Shown piece by piece: positions 46,765-58,455 of a DNA stretch of 64,000 nucleotides. A program made the translations under genes and the position numbers. The stretch is taken from assembly GCA_951812925.1 (NCBI GenBank), contig OX638369.1, forward strand, positions 23,279,329-23,343,328, read 5' to 3'. The stretch's first letter is position 1; each line of letters opens with the position of its first letter. Source of the stretch: Calliopum simillimum (lineage: Eukaryota > Arthropoda > Insecta > Diptera > Lauxaniidae). Below the pieces are notes generated by a model. The model saw nothing but the letters and a program-made list of their open reading frames with translations, was not told where the DNA came from and did no database searches.

Positions 46765-47619
46765 TTAAGAAATTTTATTTCTGCGTTGCTCTTGATATCA
46801 GACTCAAACAATTTTGAAAGTCTGAAAACATTTTTAGAGTTTTTACAAAACTTAAGTAGATTCTATTCCATCAGCATCAGTTGTTGGTTAATAAATGGTT
46901 TTACATTGATATTTAGGGATCTAACTAACGGTTAACTTATGATCGAAAATAAAATGCTGTTGGCTAAGCCTTTTTCATTAGTTAACTAATGGCCTTCTAT
47001 TCAGGCCTTGGAGTTTCTGAGAAGAAGAGAATTAAATGTTTGAGAGATTTTTTAACTAATGCATAAATATTTCGATACATAAGTGTGCACTTGCCATTTT
47101 TCATATTTAATGAAGTACATATTGGGCCATAATCGAATTCTGAAATCAAATTTAACCCTTTCATGCCCGAATTAATTTGGGGGGACTTAAAATTTTTTTG
47201 AGACTATACAGTAACAAATATAGGCCTAAAGAACATATAGTATTAATTTCAAGGTCCTGCATATCCTAGTTTGTTCTCTGGAAGATGTTGCCTATAGGCA
47301 ACATTGGGCATTGCTGGTAAGCTTTGTCAAATAAAATTAATGAACAATGCAGTTTTTGTATTGAATTTGAATAGAATTTTTTCTCCAATATATAGTCTGT
47401 TCAATTCTCAAAGGGTTTTCAGGGTCCATATTGTAAAATTATAATAGAAGTTTGGAGGGGTTTTAGCTGGAGCAGGTGACAAATTTGCTCTCTTGTGTGT
47501 AGGTGCTGTTCTATTTGCAGTGTAGCAGTAGTTCATCAGCTATATCTAACTGAAAGTTCCTGTTTTATCATATTTTATATCTCTGTGATAGAATAGCTAT
47601 CCGAAGACCAAACAACGAA

Positions 47620-47775
47620 ATTTACAGCACTTGAGTGGCATCCTCAAGGCAGCTTAGATAAGTTAATCAAAAGTCTTCTGGAAAAGGTCTTTAGAGAAGG
47701 AACTCCAACGGAAGTGCCTTGCAAAAAGATAAAAGTCATTGCATATTGGCCTTATACTCAAGTATGAGTTAGAGA
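47620..47775 (+). mobile_element. RTE retrotransposon 3' end, copy 3 (diverged)
   Basis: Shares CTTGAGTGGCATCCTCAAGG, CTGGAAAAGGTC, ATAAAAGTCATTGCA and TATTGGCCTTAT in order with 45341-45540 and the complement of 41275. More diverged than copy 2; the ACATAC tail is decayed. Inserted in the piggyBac remnant. Confidence 0.75.
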
Positions 47776-47789
47776 TAAAATGGATATGT

Positions 47790-48330
47790 ACAATATACCA
47801 AGATACTATGCGCAGATACCATTTCTTGGAACGACAGTTAATCGCGGATGGTTCCAGCAACATATCGGAAAGATCAACTGCTCCCACATGATCATTGAGG
47901 CTATCAATAGCTGGACCAGGATTACCCAAAAGCTTTAAAGTGTGATCCTCGTCCTTTTAAGCTACTTTTAAGCAGGTCTGTCCACACGGAGGTTTTTAGG
48001 TTCAACCCCCCAGAAAAAATTTTTACCCATATAAGTATGTGAAAATACCTCCCCCAAGATCAAGTTCTGTACACGGCAGTGCTCATCAGAAACGTATCTT
48101 ATAATTCGATCATTAGAAATAAAACCATTATCGAAAAACATTTTAAAATTATAATTTTTGGAAATGTTGGAGGTCGAATATAGGACAATGCCTGAATATA
48201 TTCCTAATTAAAATGATTCATATGGTTCCTCACCAACTTACAAACAGAAGTCATATAAAATTCCAGAAACTCCAACTTATTTTAAAATTTCCAAAGTTGA
48301 TTCTCGCTTTCTATTTTTGTTCAATGTGAT
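47790..48330 (-). pseudogene. piggyBac-type transposase remnant
   Basis: Minus-strand pieces in order: GVSGILYDFCL (about 48270-48238), NFKMFFDNGFIS (about 48150-48115), and in the longest frame HVGAVDLSDMLLE with RSKKWYLRI (about 47893-47810), all matching conserved blocks of DDE_Tnp_1_7 (piggyBac) transposases. Frames shift and stops intervene. The third catalytic region is cut off by the RTE fragment at 47620-47775. Dead copy; the block order and the TTAA ends make the family secure. Confidence 0.78.
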
Positions 48331-48968
48331 TTTTCATGTCTTTGTGAATATCCTTTCCAGAAAATTCACTTCAATATTTTCACCTCTGTCAATGGGTTGT
48401 TGTGGGGTTTTTTCAATATTATTCTGAAAATTTACTATATTTCGCTTTTTTCTGGTCCACTTTCCATCAGAGGAGTTTTCCTAACCAAGCTTGCATATTT
48501 TTATGATTTTTAGCCATGGAAAGCATCCCTAATTCAAAAGATAAAATTATTCGAAATATATCCATAAGTGCCCAATGTTGCCCATAGGCAACATTGCCTT
48601 TAGAAAATTACTGAGGAACAACTAAGACCTTTTTTGTGCAATTATTTAATTTTTCTGATTCTCTGACATGTTTGGAGTTATTTTGTGTCCTTTCTGATCC
48701 AAATTTATTTATATATTGACTTTAAATTATATGTAATATACATACATCCACTTTTTGCATAATTTTTTTCGCACGTATGGGCATAGCAAAGAACATAATT
48801 CAAATGATAACTATTAATGCTTATGAAGTCAAATCTATCAATAAGCAAGCAACATATATCAAACTATTGAACAAAATTCGTAAATGGCGAAAAAATTAGA
48901 AAATAACGGAGTTTTTAGCGCAAATATGAAATGTTGCCTATAGGCAACTCTGGGCATGAAAGAGTTAA

Positions 48969-49904
48969 AGCATTTTCTTTTGAACATTTTGAACCAATAC
49001 CTATTGCATATCATATAAATAGTTTAAGCTCATTTATATTTTAGGCAAAAGCTGCACCAATTAATTTAAATATTTATTAACTATACATTTTAAATTAAAA
49101 AGCTAAAGGTCTAACTAATAAAAATATGTATAGAAAAATTATATGCGGAGCAAGTCTTTCATATCACATGCTTTGAAATTTTTTATTAAATTAAAAATGT
49201 TTCATTCAAAATTTTCAATTATGTAGGTATAGTACCTATATTTTCATAAAACAATTTAAAAAAAATACAAATAAATTAAAACTGCATGAATGTTGTATGC
49301 AAAAAGCGTACGTACAATTATTTAAAAATTAATTAAGCTAAAAATGGAAAAAAAATTTAAAATATTTTTAATATATGAAAAATATGATGAATCTATGATA
49401 AAAATAGTAAACTAACTAACAGAAGCCATATTCATGCAAAAACAAAATAGAAAAAAAATTTTATTTTTTTGTTACATTAGCAACTCTCCCGGCCGTTTTA
49501 CCTCTATAAAGTCTCTCTAGGGAGAAATTGCACAAAAATGTTTGGTAAAATTTGAATTTCAAATTTTATATTAAAATATTTCTCTACGTTGTTGTTGTTT
49601 ATTTTCGTTAGCACATTTGTTGTGTTTGTTATTTTTATAACTGTTGTCGAAAGTAGTTGTTGATGTTATGTTAAAATTTGTTGTACCAAAATAATAATAA
49701 CAATAACAATAATACTTTGTGAAAAAACTGCCGTTAACACAATGCAACATATATTTTATTAGTCCAAATTTTTGTGTGGAAAAATTTATTTATTTATTTC
49801 GGTCTATGAAATATGCCTTTTGTTTGATTTGAAAAGCGTTTTTTGAGCTCAGTGGTGTTGCGTTACTATATTTTTTTAAATGACTGTTAGTGGGCAGTGT
49901 CAAG
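48969..49904. other. Gene-free AT-rich stretch
   Basis: No supported gene; a TTGTTGTTG tract near 49590 and AATAATAAC tract near 49690. Confidence 0.5.
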
Positions 49905-50372
49905 TAGGATCGAGCAAGAGTCTTCTAAAAGTCATCTACGAGTCATCTAAAAGTCTTCTATGAGTCGTCAAAGACTCAGTTTGGAGTCATTTTAGACTTA
50001 ATTCGGAGTCATCTAAGATTCGTCGAAAGGTCATCTAAAAGTCATATAGGAGTAGTCTAAGAATCATATAAGAGTCATCGAAATGTCGTCTAAAAGTCTT
50101 TTATGGGTTATATAAGAGTCGTCTAAGACTCATCTAATAGTCATCTAAGATTTATCGAAAAGTCATATCGTTGTCTCATAAGAGTCATCGAAGAGTCATA
50201 TAAGAGTAATCAAAATGTCGTCTAAGAGTCGTCTAGGAGTTATATAAGAGTCATCGAAATGTCGTCCAAGAGTCATCTAAGATTCATCGAAGAGTCATAT
50301 AAGAGACATTGAGGAGTCGTCTATGAGTCATATAAAAGTCATCTAATGGTTACCTAAAAGTCATCTATGAGT
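49905..50372 (+). repeat. Degenerate ~11 bp minisatellite, core GAGTCATCTAA
   Basis: About 40 imperfect units such as AGTCATCTAA, AGTCGTCTAA, AGTCATATAA and AGTCATCGAA follow one another. Substitutions at fixed unit positions suggest slow decay of an older array. No start-to-stop frame of interest. Confidence 0.88.
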
Positions 50373-51599
50373 CATGGGCATAACATTTTTGAATGATACC
50401 GAAAACTCTTGAACAAAACGATAAATACAAAATATTCAAAATGTGTTAAAAAAGTCCTTAAAAGCCTAAAAATCAAGTAATGTAAAAAAGCTAATTATAT
50501 ATAAAATCATTATTAATATTTATTAACAATGTGGAAAAAATCTTAATTTTGTAAAATTCAATAAAACTTGAAGAGGTCAGGTCGCACCTTAATGCAAAGA
50601 ACGGAATATGGTTCAATAACTACATGAAAAAATAAAAAAAGTCAAAACATGTTTACTATCATTGAAAAATGCAAATAATGTAGAGTAAGTTGAATAACAT
50701 TACCTAAGTCGAACACTTTTAAAAAATTCGAAGAATTCTAGAATTTTTTAAAAGTTTTGAAAAATTTGGAAAATTGTAGTAATGTTCGATAAATCTGCGA
50801 GGATCTTACAGAAATTCGTGAAGATTTTAAAAAAGTGGGGAGTTCAAAAAGTTGGAGAGTTTTAAATATGTCAAAAAAGTAGAAAAAGGTGGATGGAAAT
50901 GTCAGAAAAATTTCGGAAGAGATGAAAAATTTTTGAAAAATATAAAGACGTCCAAAATTCTTTAAGGAACGAGAATATTAAAAATCATTGAAAAATATTG
51001 ACAAAATAGAACAAAACAAACAATCATTTGGCGACACAGAGTTTCAGAGTCGATTTCAGGTAGTCGTTATATACTGAATTGCAAAATAGTATAAGATTCA
51101 CTGAAATGACTCCAGTTCTCCAGATATCCTCGCTTTAAGTAACAAAAATTGCTGTTTTGAGTCATATGAGAAGTTGTGTCATACTTACAGTAAATAGTTT
51201 AATTAATTTGCTAAACGCATCAAATAATCATCATTTTCTTTAACAATATTACCTTTTTCAAATAGATTCTTACTTTTCGAGGCATCATCTATAGAAGTAG
51301 AGGTATTTCTACTTCATACAAAATAACCCACACTTTTTTTACATTTTGTATAGGGTTGAAATACCTATTGTTCAGCAGATTATAACTCGGAAAGTGAGGA
51401 TGTAACCTGAAAAGTTAAAAGGTAAGATTTAATGAAGAAGGATATAGATATTTGATGCCATTATCAAAAATTTATTGCGCAGAATTCAAATACGCCTCAA
51501 AACATCAATTTTCGGAACAAAAATATCTAGAGAACTAGGGTCAACTTCGGAAAAATAATTAATTCCCTAAGTGTTTAATAAACTTTTTGAATCAGGAAA
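50373..51599. other. Gene-free AT-rich stretch
   Basis: No supported gene. 50700-51000 is rich in GAAAAATTT/AAAATT motifs resembling a very decayed repeat. Confidence 0.45.
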
Positions 51600-52055
51600 T
51601 ACTAAAAAAACTTAGGCCTCTTCTATCCATTAATATTGAAAAGTGTGATCCTTTTTGTCAAGACTTGTAATATTTTGTAAATTAAACAGTTATTTCAAAA
51701 CGTCGAAATGTGTGTTTTTTGTAAGAAATTAAGTGATTAAGAGCTCAACTCAGACATTTTAACTTTTCTGAAGATAAATATGTCGCTTTTATCCATTTAT
51801 ATTTCAAAGTGTAAAATCTTTTGTCAAAACTTGTAATGTAAACAGTGATTAAAGAGGTTAATTTGAAACAACAAAAATAGTGCATTTTGTAAGAAATTAA
51901 GGGGCTTGGACCACAGTTCAAATCTTTTAACTTGTGTTAGGCTTATTGACCCTCTTTTTTCTATTCATATTGATAAGTGTGAAACCTTACTGTCAAGACT
52001 TGTAAAATTTTGTAAACAGCTATTTTCAAACTAGAAAAATTTCGGCATTATCAAG
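51600..52055 (+). repeat. ~170 bp tandem repeat, left block (about three units)
   Basis: Units contain TCTATCCATTAATATTGAAA or a variant, AAGTGTGA, TTTTGTCAAGACTTGTAA, TTTTGTAAACAG and GTAAGAAATTAAG. The same unit in inverted orientation makes up 53450-55640. Units are diverged by substitutions and small indels. Confidence 0.82.
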
Positions 52056-53449
52056 ATCCGAGTTTAAATTTAAATGATAAGGAGTGTTTCTCGTCTTCAT
52101 TATTTAGCAAAAATGTACAATTTTGTGAACCAATGTAATGGCAGCATACAGCAAAATATGTTGCTCTACTGCTTGCTGCTGCAATAAAAGCAGCCATGCT
52201 CACTGCCACCGCTGTTGCTACCTTTTACTACTTTTAGTTGCAATTTTCTCTAAAAAAGGTAACATTCTTATCCACGATTGGGTTTGAGTAACATATTTTG
52301 TATATACTTTTTTTTATATTTTCATTTACAGTCAATGTCAAATGTGGGTCCACCAGTAGCAACAGCAGCATCAACATTAACATGAAACCAGCAACCAGGG
52401 CAGTGACAGTGACAGCAACATCAACAGCAAAGTGGCGAAAAACTGCGTTTATGTTTGAACTTCATTCTCTGGTAAATGTCTCCCGAAGGATATTCCATGA
52501 TAATAAAAAAAGTGATATTGTTGTTGCTGCTGTCGCCATTGTTATTGCTAGCAATTTTTGTGTTGCTTAGTTATGCATGGCGTTAACTTTAGTTACCGCT
52601 TGGGAGAGGATATGTCAGTCAGCTAAGAGTTGGCAATAAAGGTGATGCTGGTACTGCTGCTGTTGCTGTTGCCACCATCACTGATGTGTGTTTACATAAG
52701 TGTGCGTTGAATGGTCAGAATGGATAGAGCCTTTTTTGCCATTTACATTGTGTGCGTGCGTGTCAAGCTAGGCGTGGAAACTGCCGTCGAAAAGTTGGTG
52801 ATTTGAGTACCATGTCACAAATTGAAAACATAATAATTTCTGCTCACGTACACTTTTGAGCGCGCTTGATGAGTTTTTTTGTAACATAAAAATGCAGGGA
52901 CAGTCGAAATTTCACTGATGGTTTTGCATATTTGACATGTTTTACAGTTTTTATGTGTTTTGTTGTTTTATCAGAATTTAAGAAACATTTTCATTTTTTC
53001 TTGCAATATTAGTAAGCTTATGGACGAAAAAATAGAAAATACGCAAACCAGCAAATCTCAAGAAAATCATCAATTTTTAGTTGGATTATTTGTATTTCCA
53101 CATGAATGCATCTTAGAAATTGGAAAACTTCAATTCGATCTTTAATTTGTAGTTACCGCTACCACCACACAAGCAGTCAAGCGTAAATCAACGCAGCATT
53201 AATCAAAATGAAAAATCAGATTTGTGAGCGCACAAAAAATTAAAAACCACAACAAAATCAAAAACATCAAAAAGTCTGCACAAAAGCACAATAACTCATG
53301 AAGTGCAGGAGGGTAAGCTAAACAAAAAAATTTTTGAAAATAAATCAGAAAATAAACTGTTTAGTATAGGCAAAAATCTTACTCAAAAGCCAAATTTTAA
53401 TGTATAAGTTAATAGATTTCAAATTTAAATTCTCAAAAAAAACTTTTTC
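52056..53449. other. Sequence between two inverted arrays, possible small exon
   Basis: About 1.4 kb without the array repeat. TTTTCATTTACAG at 52319-52331 followed by an ORF and CTGGTAAATG at about 52470 would suit splice acceptor and donor sites of a ~140 base exon. The open frame (52298-52570) reads TRAVTVTATSTAKWRK and has no recognisable domain. GCTGCTGC tracts lie at about 52157 and 52651. Low confidence of any gene. Confidence 0.25.
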
Positions 53450-55640
53450 ATGTTTCAAAATAACTGCTTTCTTCACTGTTTACAAAAAATCACTAATCTT
53501 GACAATAGAGGACTCACTTTTCAATAGGAATTGGCAAAAACTTAGCATTTATCATCAGAGAAGTTAAAAGGTTCGAGCTAAGCTCTAAGTTAAGTTACTT
53601 AATTTCTTATAAAAAAACACTTTCTGTTTTTTCAGTGTTTAGTACAAATCTACAAGTCTGGACAAAAGGGTTCACACTTTTCAATGTGAATAGGTAAAAG
53701 CGGTACATTAATCCTTAGAGAACTTAAAAGTTTCCATTTTGTGCTCTAAACCTTTTAATATCTAGCAAAACACACACTTTTTGTTGATATCAAATAGCTG
53801 CTTTATTTACTGTTCACAAAAAATCAAAAGTCTTGATATAGGGGTTCACAGTTTTCAATATGAATAGATAAAAGCAGCGAATTAATTCTCAAAGCAATTA
53901 TGGAATTCGAGCTAAGCTCTAAACCACTTAATTTCTTACATAAAACACACTTTTTGTTTTTTTCAAAAAAACTGCTTTATTCACTGTTTACAAAAAATCC
54001 GCAAAAACCGGACAAAAAGATTCACACTTCTCAATATGAATAGGTTAAAGTGCCACATTAATCTTCAGAGAAGTTGAAAGGTGCGATTTGAGATCTAAAC
54101 CACTAAGTTTTTTACAAAAAACATACTTTTTGTTGTTTCACAATAACTGCTTTATTCACTGTTCACAAAAAATCACTAGTCTTGATGAAAGTGTTAAAAT
54201 TTTTCAATATGCATGAATAAAAGCAGCACATCAATTCTCAAAGAAGTTATAAGATTTGAGCTGAGCTCTTAGTCACTTAATTTTTTACAGAAAACACACT
54301 TTTTGTTGTTTCCAAATAACTGCTTTATTCACTGTTCAAAAAAATTCACAAGTCTAGACAAGAGGGTTCACATTTTTCAATATGAATAGGTAAAAGCGGT
54401 ACATCAATCCTCAGAGAAGTTAAAAGTTTCAATTTGTGCTCTAAGCTTCTTAATTTCTTACGAAAAACACACTTTTTGTTAATTTCAAATAGCTGCTTTA
54501 TTCACTGTTCAAAAAAAAAAAAATAGTAAGGGTGGAAATTTTGGCCTGGCCAAAAAATAAATACCCTACACTGCAGTATTTTGAAAATTTTGCTTATATG
54601 GGAGGTGCCACGCCCTCTTGTCCGAGTACACCCGGTTTTTGTTCAGAGCTTGCATTTATAGTTTTTAGTGTCAGAGTTAAATTTAGTTGGATTATCTCAA
54701 AAAACTTTTTCAGTATAGCATTTTGAAACTTTTGCTTATATGGGAGGTACTACGCCCCCTTGTACTATTTCAACGAATTTTTGCTGAGAGCTTTCATTTA
54801 TAATTTTAAGTGTCTGAGTCAAAGTTGGCTCGAATATCTCAAAAAACTCTTTCAGTATAGCGTTTTGAAGCTTTTACTTATATGGGAGGTGCCACGCCCT
54901 CTTGTCCGAATTCGCTCAGTTTTTTATCAGAGCTTGCGCTTACAATTCGTAGTACTTATGTGTATTGTGGTTGCATTGTCGTGAAAAATACTCCTAAAAT
55001 TGCATTTTGAATATATTTTTTGTATGGGCGGTACGCGTGTCCGTTGACCGATTTTGCTCATTTTCAATCCCCCGAGCTAACTTTGGCGACGAAGGCAGTG
55101 TACAAAATTTCATTGAATTATCTTGCTCAGTTTTCCCAAAATGTGTATTTCAACACACAGCCAGCCAGCCATCCAGACAGACGGACATGGCTATATCGAC
55201 TCAGGAGGTGACGCTGATCAAGAATATATATACTTTTCTATACCTGCCACGCCTCCTTCTCTGCGTTACAAACGGAAGGACAAAGTGAATATACCCTGGG
55301 TGTATTTTTCAATATGAATAGATAAAAGTAGCACATTAATTCTAAAGGAAGTTAAAAGGTTTGAACTGAGTCACTTAATTTTTTTACAAAAAACACGCTT
55401 TTAGTTGTTTCAAAATAACTGCTTTATTCACTGTTCACAAAAGGTTCACACTTTATAATATAAACTGATAGAAGCTGCAAATTAATCCCAAAGAAAGTTA
55501 TAAGTTATAAGAGCTCTATACCCCTTAGATTTTCACAAAAAAACACTTTCGATTTTTTTCAAAATAACTGTTTTATTCACTATTTCCAAAAACTCAAAAA
55601 TCCTGACAAAAAGGTTCCCACTTTTCAGTATGAATGGATA
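53450..55640 (-). repeat. ~170 bp tandem repeat, right block (about nine units), split by a transposon
   Basis: The landmark ACTGCTTTATTCACTGTT or a variant recurs near 53462, 53632 (diverged), 53804, 53966, 54145, 54316 and 54491, then after an insertion near 55418 and 55565. Each unit also contains CACACTTTTTGTT, TTCAATATGAATAGATAAAA and TCTCAGAGAAGTTAAAAGG-like sequence. Opposite in orientation to 51600-52055. Confidence 0.88.
54525..55304 (-). mobile_element. mini-me/DINE-1-like dispersed repeat, copy C
   Basis: Minus-strand orientation. Starts TACACCCAGGGTATATTC at about 55303, has GGAAGGACAAAG, the TGATCAAGAATATATATAC core complement, AGCCAGCCAGCCATCCAGAC, and three subrepeats with GGGAGGTGCCACGCCCTCTT near 54600, 54750 and 54886. 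Ends at AGTAAGGGTGG (54525). Splits the ~170 bp array, whose units resume directly after 55304. Confidence 0.88.
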
Positions 55641-57084
55641 AAAACAGCACATTAATTTTCAAGTATTTAAAAAAGATTTACACTTTTGAATATAAAATGG
55701 GTAAAAATGGCACAATAATCTTCAGAGACGTTAGTAGCAGATTCGAATTGAGCTCTACTTATAATGAAATTGAATTTATAAATTCTAAGCCTTCTTTCAC
55801 GTTTAGATACCAGAACCAACAAAGGTTCCGTTCTTTCAAAAATTCTGGCAACTTTTTGTTTATTTTAAATTTTTTTATTTACACTTTAAACGCTTTATAC
55901 TCGTACTTTTAATTTAAAATCAACGACACAGCTGCCCCATAACTCTTAAACAATGAAATCGATACAAAGAGAAACAAACAGTAAACATAGAGAAATTGCT
56001 GTAACCCAGGATTTAGAGCACAAAATGGCAAAGGAAAACCCGTCGTAATCTCATTAGGAAATACTTCAGCGGCTTAAAAGAAAACGACCAAGACAACGAC
56101 AACGACAATGACAACAACGACGACGACTGTACAGAGTGTGCTCTCTACAAGTGTGTTGGTTACAAAGAGAAGAATGAACGAAGAGGAGAAAACAAGTTGA
56201 CATTTCACTTAAGCATAAACCACAAGAAGCTGCAAGCAGACGATAAGCGCACAGCCAAAAGGAACACACAGAAGAAGGGCAAGAGCGGGCAATGTAAAGT
56301 GTAATGCATAGGCTTCTGAAGCATTCAATATGGGTGGGTAGTGGGTGGCTTGGTCATTGGGCCACAACTAATGAACATAGAGAAATGAAAAGGTAACCAG
56401 AATGGTGATACAAAATTAAATGAACAACGGTGTGAGTGAACTTTAGCAAAGATACAACATTTTGCGAATGTTTTCAATGTCATTGTGAGTGAGGTGACAA
56501 AGTATTATGGAGTGGGGTATGATATTAGGTGATATATAGCATGGAATTGAGACAGAACAAATCGAAAAGGACATCAAAATTATTGAATTCAGCGAAGCAA
56601 ACATAATTTGAAATGAGTGCAATAATGTTGATAATAATAGAAGAATCGGTGGGTGTTAGCTGTGATGAAAAGAAAGGAAATTATAGCAATGATAATAGAG
56701 CTAATGATGATGACAGATTATTGTTGTTAGTCAAGCAGAAAGTGAGGTTTTGCAATGCGCCAGCCACACATAGGTGTGGAAACAATTATTTTGAAATTAA
56801 ATCTATTTAATTTTGGGGAAAATTTGAACAAAAAATAAATTTGTCAAATGAATTGTGGTCTAAGCATGAGAAAATTTTGTTGCGAAGCAAAATCATGTTT
56901 TCTGTATATCAATTCCATGCATAGGGTAACAAGATTTGACTTGGCAATTGCGGATTACGCTTAAATTTTGTGCGTGGCTTCGGTTATGGCGAAGACTATT
57001 CAAAATACATAAAACAGGGTGGTATAAATGCCCATAACTTCGACATTTCTTAATAAATTTTCCATCATAATAATAAGTTTCTTG
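55641..57084. other. Gene-free stretch
   Basis: ACAACGACAACGACAATGAC-type tract at about 56090-56125. Small open frames on both strands have no recognisable domains. No supported gene. Confidence 0.45.
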
Positions 57085-57540
57085 GTATTTGGTAAAAGGT
57101 ACCATTTTGAAATTTTGGTACTATTTTAAGACCTTTTAGTACTGATTTTAACTATTTTTAGTTCGTTTAGCGCTATTGTAATTACTTTTTAGTACTATTT
57201 CAAGTATAAATTTAGTTATTTTTAGTGCAAAGGTAGCATAAAACGCTCCATGACCTATTTTTGATCTTCCAAATTCTTAATCATTTTTTATAATAAAAAA
57301 TTTATTAGTGTTTGATAAAAGGTACCATTTTAGTACATTTTGGTACTATTTTAAGTACCTTTTAGTACTATTTTTAGTACTTTTCAGTTCTATTTTTAGT
57401 TCGATTAGTACAATTTTAATTACTTTTAAGTATTATTTCAAGCACAATTTTAGTACCTACTTTTTAGTACCTACTTTTTAGTACCTACTTTTTAGTACAA
57501 CGCTCCATGGCCTATTTTTTGATCTTCTAAAGTATTTTTC
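57085..57540 (+). repeat. ~220 bp direct duplication rich in TTTTAGTACC
   Basis: About 57085-57275 and 57310-57540 both run from AAAGGTACCATTTT through TTTTGGTACTATTTTAAG and TTTTTAGTTCG to ACGCTCCATG(A/G)CCTATTTTT and GATCTTC. The second copy has a threefold local repeat of TTTTAGTACCTAC (57454-57495). Built on the palindromic GTAC tetramer. Confidence 0.8.
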
Positions 57541-57689
57541 GTGTTTTCATTGTAAAAAGGACAAAACTATCTTTCATTTGAGTCCAAATCTAAGGTGATA
57601 TCTTTAGTTGCTTAAGAATGTACTATTTTTTTAAGATTTCAAAATTACACCATTTGAAGTCATTCACAACTCCTAAGCCGTTCAAGTAA

Positions 57690-58455
57690 ATAAGTCTAGT
57701 TATCAATTATGTCATCAAACTAGACTCTACTCTAGTCATCAGTTTGGCCTGTAGTGTTTGTAGTCACTTAATAGTCTTGCCAAATAAATTAGTCTAGTGT
57801 AAAAACTTACTCAATAAGTCAATTCAGTCAGCAGTCTAGTTATCAATCTTGTCATTGGTTTAGTGATCATAATAGTCATCAGTTAAGTCATCAGTGTATT
57901 ATAATCAACCTAGATTTTAGTCCATTTATTTGAAAAGTCCGATATCTAGTCATCAGTTTAGTCACACGTATACTCAGTTGCTTACTAAGTAAGTCTTCAC
58001 AGTTAAATTTGTCCAGCTAGGATAACTACTCATCAAGTTAGTCTAGTCATCAGTGCCGTCGGTTAATAATTTAGACAAAAGTCTGGTCATAGGGGTAGGC
58101 ATAAGTCTGTTTCTTTATTTAGTCACCAATTTAGTCTTCATTCTAATTCTCAGTATAGTCAGCCTTTTCATCATCATAATTAATAACAGTCTATTTGTCA
58201 TTCTAGTCATAGTTTTAGTTATTAGTCTTTTCATTAATTTAAACAACAGGGAGGCATCTAGTTAGAGTAATCAGTACAATCGAAATTCAATCTCAACAAG
58301 TCAGTCCGGTCACTAGTCTCTTTACTATATCAGTCTTAATTCTAGTTCTTAGTCTTGTGAACAGTCACTCTAGACATTACTTTGATAGTCATCCATTTAA
58401 ACAGCAGTTTAATCAGTAGTGTATTCCAGAGTCTAGATAGATAGTTACTCAGCAT
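57690..58455 (+). repeat. Degenerate ~12 bp minisatellite, core TAGTCATCAGT
   Basis: Irregular copies of (T)AGTCATCAGTTTAGTC, TAGTTATCAATC, TAGTCTAG and similar run for about 760 bases. The 70-codon frame at 58053-58265 is a reading of this repeat. Shares the core AGTCATC with the array at 49905. Confidence 0.82.

Larger units (their letters stand above)
47156..48964 (-). mobile_element. Decayed piggyBac-like transposon
   Basis: The ends are CCCTTTCATGCCC (left) and GGGCATGAAAGAG (right, its near-complement), with TTAA at 47152-47155 and 48965-48968. The subterminal regions carry a 16 bp perfect palindrome GTTGCCTATAGGCAAC at about 47288 and 48934 and a one-base variant near 48574. A broken transposase lies on the minus strand and an RTE fragment is inserted inside. 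At 1.8 kb it is shorter than most autonomous piggyBac elements. Confidence 0.85.

Noticed and set aside
49905..50372. CRISPR-like regularly spaced repeat
   Set aside because: Units are head to tail without spacers, very short and degenerate, in an animal genome.
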